Below, one piece after another: positions 15,339-23,583 of a DNA stretch of 64,000 bases; position 1 is the stretch's first letter, and each line of letters starts with the position of its first letter. The notes beneath the pieces are model-generated. The model was not told the origin of the DNA. It searched no databases and saw nothing but the letters and a program-made list of their open reading frames with translations. The stretch is from Streptomyces sp. Root1304 (GTDB lineage: Bacteria > Actinomycetota > Actinomycetes > Streptomycetales > Streptomycetaceae), in NCBI RefSeq assembly GCF_001426405.1, contig NZ_LMEP01000001.1, positions 311,241-375,240 of the forward strand. Reading direction: 5' to 3'. Made by a program: the position numbers and the translations under genes.

Positions 15339-16454
15339 TCAGACGCGGGCGCCCCGGCGGCGCAGGGCGACGAAGCCGAGCCCGGCGGCGGTGACCGCGG
15401 CGGCGCCGGCACCGGCGGCGATCAGGGTGGTGGAGTCGTCGGCGGGAGCGAACTCGGCACCGGCCGCGACGCCGCCCTTCGGGATGACCGAGGTCTGGCC
15501 GGTGTGGGTGGTGGTGTCGGTGTCGCCCGCGCCGGTGGTGGTGCCGGCGGTGTCCTCGCCGCAGCCCTTGGGGAGCTTCGGGAAGGCGGTCCAGCGGAAC
15601 GGCGTGTCGCCGCCCTGGGTGCGCTGGCCGAGGACCGGGGTGAGGGTGTTCGCGCCCTTGACGGTGACGCCGACGTGGCCGTCGAGGGGGTGGGCGCGGT
15701 CGGCGGTGCCCGCGACCTCGCCGTTGTCGTCGACGAGAACCGCCTTCGGCCCCTTCCTCAGATCGTTGGTGAGGGTGACGCTCCAGCCCAGGCCGAAGAC
15801 CGAGGGAACGACCTGCGTGACGGTGCACTCACCCGTCCGCTCGACCGGGCCGGGCCCGGGGGTCTCGAAGGACGCGCAGCCCTTGGGCAGCTCCGGGAAC
15901 GACGTCCACGTGTAGGGGGCGCCGCCCTGGGTGCGCTGGCCGAACTGCGGCCGGACGGTGAGGGCGCGGTCGATGACGAGGCCGGACGTACCGTTCACCC
16001 GGTGCTCGCGGTCCACCGTGGCGACGATCTCGTCGCCGTCCCGCAGGACGGCCTTCGGGCCGGTCTTGAGGTCGTTGGTGAGGGTCACCGTCATGCCCGG
16101 GAAGGGGTAGACCGAATCGATGACCTGCTGGACGGTGCACGCACCGATCACGACCGGGGCACCGGCCTTCTCCGTGGGCGCGGAGGACGGCACCGAGGAC
16201 GCCTTCGCCGTCGGCGCCGCCGAGGGCTGACCGGACGGCTGGGCGGCCGGCCGGGCGGAGGCCCCGGTGGTCGGCGCCGCGGACGGCTGGGCGGACGGCT
16301 GACCGGACGGCCGGGCGGACGGATTCGCACCGGCGGTGGCGACGGCGGCCGGGCCGTCGGCCGCGAAGGCGGCTCCGGCGGTGAGCGCCGGGGCGGTGAG
16401 CGCGACGCCCGCGAGGAGGGCGACGGCGGTGGCGGTGCGAAGGGCGGTGCGCAT
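15339..16454 (-). CDS. Surface protein with two repeats and PKGG-type anchor signal
   Basis: This is a 371-residue secreted protein. It has a signal peptide (about 1-32) and a Pro/Ser/Gln/Ala stalk (about 45-100) that includes GQPSAQPSAAP-type repeats. Two homologous domains of about 95 residues follow; each begins CTV and ends QRTQGG...W(T)FP.LPKGC. A linker follows, then IPKGG at 324-328, a hydrophobic helix and RRRGARV. The C-terminus has the layout of a sorting signal but no LPxTG or LAxTG motif. Co-location with the class F sortase suggests a matched pair. The ATG at 16454 has AGGAG 7 nt upstream. Its promoter region is shared with deoC. Confidence 0.75.
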   Translation of the reverse strand: MRTALRTATAVALLAGVALTAPALTAGAAFAADGPAAVATAGANPSARPSGQPSAQPSAAPTTGASARPAAQPSGQPSAAPTAKASSVPSSAPTEKAGAPVVIGACTVQQVIDSVYPFPGMTVTLTNDLKTGPKAVLRDGDEIVATVDREHRVNGTSGLVIDRALTVRPQFGQRTQGGAPYTWTSFPELPKGCASFETPGPGPVERTGECTVTQVVPSVFGLGWSVTLTNDLRKGPKAVLVDDNGEVAGTADRAHPLDGHVGVTVKGANTLTPVLGQRTQGGDTPFRWTAFPKLPKGCGEDTAGTTTGAGDTDTTTHTGQTSVIPKGGVAAGAEFAPADDSTTLIAAGAGAAAVTAAGLGFVALRRRGARV

Positions 16455-16601
16455 AACGACTCCTGGAATTCAGGCAGGTGGATGGGAGAGTCGCATGCCG
16501 CTTTTTCTCGGTCCGTCTCTTGTCCGGTGAGGTCTGGCCGGCTGCAGAAAGAAATCTATTGATCTTGTATTCAGAACGCGTCCGCTCCATGTCACGGCCC
16601 T

Positions 16602-16615
16602 GTGACAGGGGTCAC
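16602..16615. promoter_or_regulatory. Candidate Crp-type site GTGACAGGGGTCAC
   Basis: The sequence matches the GTG-N6-GNCAC form I recall for Streptomyces Crp sites. An overlapping TGTCAC-N6-GTGACA inverted repeat occupies 16590-16607. It lies between the divergent 15339-16454 and deoC genes, 148 nt from the former and 85 nt from deoC. Confidence 0.4.
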
Positions 16616-16674
16616 CACGCCGCCGGACCCCGTGTGACCTCGGGCTCCACGGAGGGACGGCCCTGTACAGGTCG

Positions 16675-16699
16675 CTACGCGCGTAGATATGCTCGACTG
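16675..16699 (+). promoter_or_regulatory. deoC promoter with nucleoside-regulon palindrome
   Basis: The perfect palindrome CTACGCGCGTAG (16675-16686) abuts a -10 box TATGCT (16688-16693), which ends 6 nt before the GTG start. This predicts a leaderless deoC mRNA and an operator that would block RNA polymerase. The same palindrome recurs at four other nucleoside genes in this window. Confidence 0.75.
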
Positions 16700-17665
16700 G
16701 TGACCATGCCCACCACTGCACCCGCAGCATCCGCATTCGCCGACGTGACCGCGTCCGACGGTGCGCTGCGCCGCTTCCTCCACGGGCTGCCCGGCGTCGA
16801 CGCCGTCGGCCTGGAGGCGCGCGCCGCGTCCCTCGGTACCCGCTCGATCAAGACCACGTCCAAGGCGTACGCCATCGACCTGGCCATTTCCATGATCGAC
16901 CTGACGACGCTCGAAGGCGCGGACACCCCGGGCAAGGTCCGGGCGCTCGCCGCCAAGGCCGTCCGTCCCGATCCGACCGACCGTACGACCCCGACGACCG
17001 CCGCCGTCTGCGTCTACCCCGACATGGTGGCCACCGCCAAGGCCGCCCTCGCGGGCTCCGGCGTCAAGGTCGCCTCGGTCGCCACCGCCTTCCCGGCCGG
17101 CCGCGCCGCGCTCCCGGTGAAGCTCGCCGACACGGCCGACGCCATCGCCGCGGGCGCCGACGAGATCGACATGGTCATCGACCGTGGCGCCTTCCTCGCC
17201 GGCCACTACCTCCAGGTCTTCGAGCAGATCGCCGCGATCAGGGCGGAGTGCGGCGACCGCGCCCGGCTGAAGGTGATCTTCGAGACCGGCGAGCTGTCCA
17301 CGTACGACAACATCCGCCGCGCCTCCTGGCTCGGCATGATGGCCGGCGCGGACTTCATCAAGACCTCGACCGGCAAGGTCGCGGTCAACGCCACCCCGGC
17401 CAACACGCTCCTCATGCTGGAGGCCGTGCGCGACTTCCGCGCCCAGACCGGCGTCCAGATCGGCGTGAAGCCGGCCGGCGGCATCCGGAACACCAAGGAA
17501 GCCATCAAGTTCCTGGTTCTCGTCAACGAGACCGTGGGCGAGGACTGGCTGGACAACCACTGGTTCCGCTTCGGCGCTTCCAGCCTGCTCAACGACCTGC
17601 TGATGCAGCGCCAGAAGCTGGCGACCGGCCGTTACTCCGGCCCCGATTACGTGACGGTGGACTGA
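16700..17665 (+). CDS. deoC: Deoxyribose-phosphate aldolase
   Basis: This is a 321-residue class I aldolase that splits 2-deoxyribose-5-phosphate to glyceraldehyde-3-phosphate and acetaldehyde, the last step of deoxynucleoside catabolism. The Schiff-base lysine lies in ADFIKTSTGK and the proton-relay lysine in GVKPAGGIRN. It is longer than the E. coli enzyme because of an N-terminal extension and a helical insert before VCVYPDMV. The GTG at 16700 follows the -10 box at leaderless distance; an ATG two codons on is the alternative. Two aldehyde dehydrogenase-type genes follow directly, suggesting oxidation of the acetaldehyde product. Confidence 0.96.
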   Translation: MTMPTTAPAASAFADVTASDGALRRFLHGLPGVDAVGLEARAASLGTRSIKTTSKAYAIDLAISMIDLTTLEGADTPGKVRALAAKAVRPDPTDRTTPTTAAVCVYPDMVATAKAALAGSGVKVASVATAFPAGRAALPVKLADTADAIAAGADEIDMVIDRGAFLAGHYLQVFEQIAAIRAECGDRARLKVIFETGELSTYDNIRRASWLGMMAGADFIKTSTGKVAVNATPANTLLMLEAVRDFRAQTGVQIGVKPAGGIRNTKEAIKFLVLVNETVGEDWLDNHWFRFGASSLLNDLLMQRQKLATGRYSGPDYVTVD

Positions 17666-17670
17666 TCAAC

Positions 17671-19107
17671 ATGGCATCTGCATTCGAGTACGCACCGGCG
17701 CCCGAGTCCCGCTCCGTCGTCGACATCGCCCCGAACTACGGCCTGTTCATCGACGGCGAGTTCGTCGAGGCCGCCGACGGCAAGGTCTTCAAGACCGTCT
17801 CCCCCGCCACCGAGGAGGTCCTGTCCGAGGTCGCCCAGGCGGGCACCGAGGACGTCGACCGCGCGGTGAAGGCGGCGCGGAAGGCCTTCGAGAAGTGGTC
17901 GGCTCTGCCCGGCTCCGAGCGCGCCAAGTACCTCTTCCGCATCGCCCGGATCATCCAGGAGCGCAGCCGTGAGCTGGCCGTCCTGGAGACCCTGGACAAC
18001 GGCAAGCCGATCAAGGAGACGCGCGACGCGGACCTCCCGCTGGTCGCCGCGCACTTCTTCTACTACGCGGGCTGGGCCGACAAGCTCGACCACGCCGGCT
18101 ACGGGGCGAACCCGAAGCCGCTGGGCGTGGCCGGCCAGGTCATCCCGTGGAACTTCCCGCTGCTGATGCTGGCGTGGAAGATCGCCCCGGCGCTCGCGAC
18201 CGGCAACACGGTCGTCCTGAAGCCGGCCGAGACGACCCCGCTGACCGCCCTGTTCTTCGCGGACATCTGCCGCCAGGCCGGGCTGCCGAAGGGCGTCGTC
18301 AACATCCTTCCCGGGTACGGGGAGACGGGCGCCGCGCTGGTCGCGCACCCGGACGTGAACAAGGTCGCCTTCACCGGTTCGACCGCCGTCGGCAAGGCCA
18401 TCGCCCGTTCGATCGCCGGCACCGACAAGAAGGTCACCCTGGAGCTGGGCGGCAAGGGCGCGAACATCGTCTTCGACGACGCCCCCATCGACCAGGCCGT
18501 CGAGGGCATCGTCAACGGCATCTTCTTCAACCAGGGCCAGGTCTGCTGCGCGGGCTCCCGCCTGCTGGTCCAGGAGTCGATCCAGGACGAGCTGCTGGAC
18601 AGCCTGAAGCGCCGGCTGAGCACCCTGCGGCTCGGTGACCCGCTGGACAAGAACACCGACATCGGCGCCATCAACTCCTCGGAGCAGCTGGCCCGGATCA
18701 CCTCCCTCGTGGAGCAGGGCGAGGCGGAGGGCGCCGAGCGCTGGACCGCCGCGTGCGAGATCCCGTCGGCCGGTTACTGGTTCGCCCCGACGCTCTTCAC
18801 GAACGTCACGCAGGCGCACACGGTGGCCCGCGACGAGATCTTCGGCCCGGTCCTGTCGGTGCTGACCTTCCGTACGCCCGACGAGGCCGTCGCGAAGGCC
18901 AACAACAGCCAGTACGGCCTGTCGGCCGGCATCTGGTCGGAGAAGGGCTCCCGCATCCTCGCGGTCGCCGGCAAGCTCCGCGCGGGTGTCGTCTGGGCCA
19001 ACACGTTCAACAAGTTCGACCCGACCTCGCCGTTCGGCGGATACAAGGAGTCGGGCTTCGGCCGCGAGGGCGGCCGTCACGGTCTGGAGGCCTACCTCGA
19101 TGTCTGA
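17671..19107 (+). CDS. Aldehyde dehydrogenase (NAD-dependent, full length)
   Basis: This is a 478-residue ALDH-superfamily enzyme. The catalytic residues are in place: Asn in IPWNFP, Glu in LELGGKGANIV, and the nucleophilic Cys in QGQVCCAGSR. The cofactor segment FTGSTAVGKAI is typical. It begins 5 nt after the deoC stop, so it is in the same operon. In this context acetaldehyde from DeoC is the simplest substrate (inference). Its 3' end overlaps the next gene by 8 bases. Confidence 0.93.
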   Translation: MASAFEYAPAPESRSVVDIAPNYGLFIDGEFVEAADGKVFKTVSPATEEVLSEVAQAGTEDVDRAVKAARKAFEKWSALPGSERAKYLFRIARIIQERSRELAVLETLDNGKPIKETRDADLPLVAAHFFYYAGWADKLDHAGYGANPKPLGVAGQVIPWNFPLLMLAWKIAPALATGNTVVLKPAETTPLTALFFADICRQAGLPKGVVNILPGYGETGAALVAHPDVNKVAFTGSTAVGKAIARSIAGTDKKVTLELGGKGANIVFDDAPIDQAVEGIVNGIFFNQGQVCCAGSRLLVQESIQDELLDSLKRRLSTLRLGDPLDKNTDIGAINSSEQLARITSLVEQGEAEGAERWTAACEIPSAGYWFAPTLFTNVTQAHTVARDEIFGPVLSVLTFRTPDEAVAKANNSQYGLSAGIWSEKGSRILAVAGKLRAGVVWANTFNKFDPTSPFGGYKESGFGREGGRHGLEAYLDV

Positions 19108-20023
19108 GAAGTCCGAGCAGCGCCTCAGTGTTCAGAAGACCTACAAGCTGTACATCGGGGGCAAGTTCCCCCGCTCCGAGAGCGGCCGGGTGTACGAGGT
19201 GACCACGAAGACATCAGCCGCTGGCGCGGCGGGCAAGGGCAAGTGGCTGGCGAACGCGCCGCTCTCCTCCCGCAAGGACGCCCGTGACGCGGTCGTCGCC
19301 GCCCGCAAGGCCTTCGGCGGCTGGGCGGGCGCAACCGCGTACAACCGCGGCCAGGTCCTCTACCGCGTCGCCGAGATGCTGGAGGGCCGCCGGGACCAGT
19401 TCGTCCGCGAGGTCGCGGAGGCGGAGGGCCTGTCGAAGTCGAAGGCGGCCGCCGTCGTCGACGCGGCGATCGACCGCTGGGTCTGGTACGCGGGCTGGAC
19501 GGACAAGATCGCCCAGGTCGTGGGCGGTGCCAACCCGGTCGCGGGTCCGTACTTCAACCTGTCGAGCCCCGAGCCGACCGGCGTCGTCACGGTCCTCGCC
19601 CCGCAGGACTCGTCCTTCCTGGGCCTGGTCTCGGTGATCGCCCCGGTGATCGCGACGGGCAACACGGCCGTGGTCGTCGCGAGCGAGAAGTCCCCGCTCC
19701 CGGCGCTCTCGCTCGGCGAGGTCCTGGCCACCTCCGACCTCCCCGGCGGTGTGGTCAACATCCTCTCCGGCAAGGCCTCCGAGATGGGCCCGCACCTGGC
19801 GGCCCACCAGGACGTCAACGCGATCGACCTGACGGGTGCGACCGAGGGCGACCTCGCGCGCGACCTGGAGATCGCGGCGGCGGACAACCTGAAGCGCGTC
19901 CTGCGCCCCCGCGCCGAGGACTTCGCGGAGTCCCCGGGCACGGACCGCATGACCGCCTTCCTGGAGACGAAGACGGTCTGGCACCCCACGGGCAGCCTGG
20001 GCGCCTCCGGCTCCGCGTACTAG
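19100..20023 (+). CDS. Short ALDH-like protein lacking the catalytic half
   Basis: This is a 307-residue protein aligning to the N-terminal, cofactor-binding part of aldehyde dehydrogenases (YIGGKFPRSESGR, RAEVGEA-type helices, ATGNTAVVVASEKSPLPAL, LPGGVVNILSG). The catalytic Asn region reads APQDSSFLG instead of PWNFP. The ELGG Glu and the catalytic Cys domain are absent; the protein ends in a Pro/Gly/Ser-rich tail. The frame is intact, with normal codon use and an in-frame ATG overlapping the previous gene, so it does not look like a decayed pseudogene. I infer a non-catalytic partner of the ALDH upstream, perhaps a structural subunit. Confidence 0.85.
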   Translation: MSEKSEQRLSVQKTYKLYIGGKFPRSESGRVYEVTTKTSAAGAAGKGKWLANAPLSSRKDARDAVVAARKAFGGWAGATAYNRGQVLYRVAEMLEGRRDQFVREVAEAEGLSKSKAAAVVDAAIDRWVWYAGWTDKIAQVVGGANPVAGPYFNLSSPEPTGVVTVLAPQDSSFLGLVSVIAPVIATGNTAVVVASEKSPLPALSLGEVLATSDLPGGVVNILSGKASEMGPHLAAHQDVNAIDLTGATEGDLARDLEIAAADNLKRVLRPRAEDFAESPGTDRMTAFLETKTVWHPTGSLGASGSAY

Positions 20024-20070
20024 CGGCGGGACGAGCGCCGCGGAGACGCGGCACGCGGACGAACACCGTG

Positions 20071-20106
20071 AGGAACGGCCCCCGGGTGATCCCGGGGGCC
20101 GTTCCT
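20071..20106. terminator. Bidirectional terminator between ALDH-like gene and TetR gene
   Basis: A perfect 16-bp stem (AGGAACGGCCCCCGGG with its complement) has a TGAT loop between convergent genes. Confidence 0.85.
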
Positions 20107-20137
20107 CGTGCCCGGGGCCGATCCCGGGCGCCGTCCC

Positions 20138-20881
20138 TCACGCCCCGCCGGGGCCGCCCCGCTCCACCAGCCCGGCGACGCCGTCGAGCACGCAGTCGAG
20201 CCCCGTCACGAACTGCCACTCCGCGTCGTCCTTGCGCGCCGCGCCCTGCGTGTAGCGCCGGTAGGTCGGGTAGCGCCCGGTCCCCATCAGGTACGACATC
20301 TGCGGGGCGAGCCCCCGCCGCGACTCGTCGCCGCTCTGCCAGCCCTGTTCCGCCATGTACTGGCGCAGCGCCGCCTCCGACTGCGTGGCGCCGTGGACGT
20401 AGGCGTTGACCGTGCGGAACGCGGCCATCATCGTGTCGACGTCCAGGCCGAGGCCGTCGAGGGCGGCCATCTGACGCTCGGCCGCCGCCATCCGGTTCGG
20501 GGTGAGCGCGAAGAGCGGCGCCGGCATGTGGGACAGCCAGGGGTGGCGCAGCATCGTGTCGCGGGTGCGCAGCGCGTGGGCGCGGAGCGTCTCGCGCCAG
20601 CCGGGCCCCTCCTCCACCGGCTCCAGTTCGCCGGACACCCGGTCGATCATGAGCGCCCACAGCTCGTCCTTGCCGTCGACGTGCCGGTAGGCGGCCATGG
20701 GCGCGACGCCCAGTTCGGCGGCGACCTTCCGCATGGTCACGGCGGCGAAGCCCTCGCGGTCCGCGATGCCGATCGCGACCTCGGCGATCCTGCCGGGGGT
20801 GAGGGACGCCCGCGGTGCCGCCGCGGGCCGCTCCAGGCGCTCCCACAGCGAGACGCCGTCCGTCTCTTCCTTCTTCGCCAC
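20138..20881 (-). CDS. TetR/AcrR-family transcriptional regulator
   Basis: This is a 247-residue repressor-type protein. The N-terminal helix-turn-helix (about 28-75) contains ADREGFAAVTMRKVAAELGV and MAAYRHVDGKDELWALM. The C-terminal part resembles the TetR_C_1 ligand domain with a conserved RYP.YRRY segment. The GTG start has GGAGG 6 nt upstream. It is divergent from the FMN reductase/MFS pair across a 114-bp spacer filled with 21-bp-periodic operators. It probably represses both itself and the efflux operon; the inducer is unknown. Confidence 0.9.
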   Translation of the reverse strand: MAKKEETDGVSLWERLERPAAAPRASLTPGRIAEVAIGIADREGFAAVTMRKVAAELGVAPMAAYRHVDGKDELWALMIDRVSGELEPVEEGPGWRETLRAHALRTRDTMLRHPWLSHMPAPLFALTPNRMAAAERQMAALDGLGLDVDTMMAAFRTVNAYVHGATQSEAALRQYMAEQGWQSGDESRRGLAPQMSYLMGTGRYPTYRRYTQGAARKDDAEWQFVTGLDCVLDGVAGLVERGGPGGA

Positions 20882-20916
20882 TCCGGCCTCCTTCTCTCGC
20901 GTACAGCGTATGACTT

Positions 20917-20973
20917 GTGGACGCCGTACACATCGACGTGTACGTTGTACACCGCTCGGTATACGCCGTACAC
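20917..20973. promoter_or_regulatory. Tandem TetR operator array with 21-bp period
   Basis: GTACAC half-sites begin at 20926, 20947 and 20968, and GTGTAC/GTATAC half-sites at 20938 and 20959 (a weaker GTGGAC at 20917). Each series has an exact 21-bp period, two helical turns. Two overlapping palindromes result: GTACAC-N6-GTGTAC (20926-20943) and GTGTAC-N3-GTACAC (20938-20952). Confidence 0.75.
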
Positions 20974-20995
20974 ATGACTGTTTCCAGGGGGATCC

Positions 20996-21586
20996 ATGTC
21001 CACACCGCTGCGCCTCGCCGTGATCCAGGGCTCGACCCGCGACGGCGCCCTCGGCCCCACCGTCGCCAACTGGCTGCTCGCCCGGGCCGCCGCCCGGCCG
21101 GAGTTCACCACCGACCTGATCGACCTCGCCGAGACCCCGCTGCCGACCGTCTTCCCCCAGCTCGGCCAGGCCCCCGCGCGCGCCGGGGACCTCGACCTGC
21201 TCGCCGCCGTGTCACCGCGGCTGGCCGCCGCCGACGCCTTCGTCGTGGTGACCCCCGAGTACAACCACAGCTTCCCGGCCTCCCTGAAGAACGCGATCGA
21301 CTGGCACAACAGCGAATGGCACGCCAAGCCCGTCGCCTTCGTCGCCTACGGCGGCTTCTCCGCCGGCCTGCGCGCCGTCGAGCACCTGCGCGGCGTCTTC
21401 GCCGAGCTGCACGCCGTCACGATCCGGGAAGCGGTCGGACTCCAGGGCGTCTGGGGGCAGTTCGACGCGGAGGGCCGGGCCGTCGACCCGGCGACCGACG
21501 CCGCCGCCGAGGCCATGCTCGACCGGCTCACCTGGTGGGCCGAAGCGCTCCGCGCCGCCCGCGCCGCCACGCCCTACGCGGCCTGA
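20996..21586 (+). CDS. NADPH-dependent FMN reductase family protein
   Basis: This is a 196-residue flavodoxin-like reductase. The N-terminal phosphate-binding loop IQGSTRDGALGP and the flavin-contact segment TPEYNHSFPASLKNAIDW are family signatures. It uses NAD(P)H to reduce FMN or quinone-type substrates in the cytoplasm. The ATG at 20996 follows an AGGGGGATCC purine run. Its stop is 3 nt before the MFS gene start, so the two form an operon, apparently under the divergent TetR regulator. Confidence 0.92.
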   Translation: MSTPLRLAVIQGSTRDGALGPTVANWLLARAAARPEFTTDLIDLAETPLPTVFPQLGQAPARAGDLDLLAAVSPRLAAADAFVVVTPEYNHSFPASLKNAIDWHNSEWHAKPVAFVAYGGFSAGLRAVEHLRGVFAELHAVTIREAVGLQGVWGQFDAEGRAVDPATDAAAEAMLDRLTWWAEALRAARAATPYAA

Positions 21587-21589
21587 GCC

Positions 21590-23134
21590 ATGACGGCACC
21601 CCAGGACACCCGCATCCCCTACCCGGCCGTCACCGGGCTCATGCTCGGCATCGTCCTCGCCACCCTCGACGGCACCGTCGTCGGCACGGCCCTGCCCACC
21701 ATCGCGGGGGAACTCGGCGGCCTCGACCGGCTCTCCTGGGTCGTCACCGCCTATCTGCTCACCGCCGCCGTCACCACCCCGCTCTGGGGCAAGCTCGGCG
21801 ACCTCTACGGCCGCAAGGGCGGCTATCTGTCCGCCGTCGCCGTCTTCCTCGCCGGCTCCGTGCTCTCCGGCATCGCCCAGACCATGGGCCAGCTCATCGC
21901 CTTCCGCGCCCTCCAGGGCGTCGGCGCGGGCGGCCTGATGGTCGGCGCCTTCGCGCTCATCGGCACCCTGGTGGCCCCGAAGGACAGCGCCCGGGTGCAG
22001 GCGGTCACCGGGGCGATGCTGCCGGTCGCCTTCGCCGGCGGCCCGCTCCTCGGCGGCTTCCTCACCGACCACCTGAACTGGCGCTGGGCCTTCTACGTCA
22101 ACCTGCCGGTCGGCCTCGCGGCGCTGCTGATCGTCTCGCTCGCCCTGCGCGTACGGACCCCCCGCGTCCGCGCGCGCGTCGACTGGGAAGGGGCCCTGCT
22201 GCTCACCACCGCCGTCCTGGCGCTCACCCTGCTCGCCGGGTGGGCCGGCACGGCCCACGCCTGGACCTCCCCGCGGATCCTGGGCCTGGGAGCCCTCGCT
22301 GCGGTGGCCCTCGCCCTGTTCGTCCGGGTCGAGCGGCGGGCGGAGGAACCCGTGATCCCGCCCCGGCTCTTCCGCGGCAACTTCACCCTCGCGCAGATCC
22401 TGAGCCTCCTGGTCGGCGCGGGCATGGTCGCGGCGATGAACTACCTGCCCCAGTACCTCCAGTTCGCCCGCGGCCAGTCCTCCACGGCGAGCGGACTGCT
22501 GCTGCTCCCGCTGATGCTCGCCATGGTCGCGGCGCAGCTGGCCTCGGGCCGGATCATCGCCGGGACCGGGCGCTACCGGATCTTCCCGATCCTCGGCGGC
22601 GCCCTGATGACGGCGGGCGCACTCGCCCTGCTGCTGCTCGACGCGGACACCCCGACGGCCGTCGCCTCCGCGCTCACCGCGGTCCTCGGCGCGGGCATGG
22701 GCTTCCTGACGCAGGCGACGCTGCTCATCACGATGTACGCCGCCGAACCGCGCGACATGGGCGCGGCCAGTGGGACCGTCACCCTCGTCCGGACGCTCGG
22801 CGGCTCGCTCGGCGTGGCCGTCCTCGGCGCGGTCTTCACCGCGCGCCTCGCGGGCACCGACACCCACCTGACCCCGGCACAGGCCCAGCGCCTTCCGGAG
22901 CCGGTGCGGGAGAACCTGCGGGCGGCGGTGACGGACGGGGTGCACGGGGTCCTGCTCGGCACGGCCCTGCTCGCCGCGCTGGCCCTCGCCGTCGCCCGGT
23001 TCGTACGGGAGGTGCCGCTGCGCGGCGCGGCGGACGCGGAAGCGGACCCCGGACCTGCGGAGGAGGCTACGGAAGCAGCCCCTGGGTCAGCGGTCCGGCC
23101 ACCGGAAGATCGGCCACTGCCCCGCCCTTCGTGA
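21590..23134 (+). CDS. MFS drug efflux transporter, DHA2 (14-helix) type
   Basis: This is a 514-residue transporter with about 14 membrane helices. LDGTVVGTALPTIAGELGG in helix 1 and the A-motif GKLGDLYGRKGGY are typical of the EmrB/QacA (DHA2) group, which export drugs by proton antiport. WRWAFYVNLPVG is the usual C-motif neighbour. A low-complexity acidic C-terminal tail (about 485-514) runs antisense into the last 68 bases of the convergent gene at 23067-23465. It is operonic with the FMN reductase; a detoxification/efflux unit is inferred. Confidence 0.92.
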   Translation: MTAPQDTRIPYPAVTGLMLGIVLATLDGTVVGTALPTIAGELGGLDRLSWVVTAYLLTAAVTTPLWGKLGDLYGRKGGYLSAVAVFLAGSVLSGIAQTMGQLIAFRALQGVGAGGLMVGAFALIGTLVAPKDSARVQAVTGAMLPVAFAGGPLLGGFLTDHLNWRWAFYVNLPVGLAALLIVSLALRVRTPRVRARVDWEGALLLTTAVLALTLLAGWAGTAHAWTSPRILGLGALAAVALALFVRVERRAEEPVIPPRLFRGNFTLAQILSLLVGAGMVAAMNYLPQYLQFARGQSSTASGLLLLPLMLAMVAAQLASGRIIAGTGRYRIFPILGGALMTAGALALLLLDADTPTAVASALTAVLGAGMGFLTQATLLITMYAAEPRDMGAASGTVTLVRTLGGSLGVAVLGAVFTARLAGTDTHLTPAQAQRLPEPVRENLRAAVTDGVHGVLLGTALLAALALAVARFVREVPLRGAADAEADPGPAEEATEAAPGSAVRPPEDRPLPRPS

Positions 23135-23465
23135 CGTGGTCGGTGACCAGGTTCGTGCCGACCGGCTTGAAGTCGGCGACCTGGGTGCCGAGCCCGTTGT
23201 CCAGGGGATCGACGCCCGTGTTGGCCAGCGGGTCGAGCTGGAGCCGGGTCAGCGGGCCGAGGCCCTGGGTGACGCCGGACAGCGCGCCCGCACCGGCCGC
23301 GCCCGCGTCCGTCCGGGTCAGCGAGTCGACGGGCAGCGGCACCGGGGCCGCGGCCTGCGCCGCCGCACCCCCGCCGAGCATCGCCGCACCCGCCGCCGTG
23401 ACGGTCAGGCCCGCCTTGAGCAGGGCACTGCGGCGGGTGGTCCGGGGTTCTGCGTGACGCGCCAT
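23067..23465 (-). CDS. Small secreted protein, Tat-like signal
   Basis: This is a 132-residue exported protein. The N-terminus MARHAEPRTTRRSALLKAG has an R-R pair before a hydrophobic stretch ending AQAAA, a possible Tat signal. The mature part is rich in Gly, Leu, Asp and Thr (GLGPLTRLQLDPLANTGVDPLDNG) with no recognised domain. GGAAGGAT precedes the ATG. Its 3' end overlaps the MFS gene antisense by 68 bp. Similar short secreted proteins are widespread in Streptomyces, including the one at 29160-29525; function is unknown. Confidence 0.7.
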   Translation of the reverse strand: MARHAEPRTTRRSALLKAGLTVTAAGAAMLGGGAAAQAAAPVPLPVDSLTRTDAGAAGAGALSGVTQGLGPLTRLQLDPLANTGVDPLDNGLGTQVADFKPVGTNLVTDHVTKGGAVADLPVAGPLTQGLLP

Positions 23466-23583
23466 GATGATCCTTCCGAGGGGTGACCGGGCGGACACCG
23501 ACAGTAGTTGAGGTGTGATGCTCGATACCAACGGCCTTCCTCGGGGGTCCCCTGCACGGGGGAATGGTTCACACTGGTGTCCC

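Noticed and set aside
19100..20023. Calling the short ALDH a pseudogene
   Set aside because: The frame is uninterrupted with normal third-position G+C bias and a coupled start, so it is annotated as a real, non-catalytic protein.
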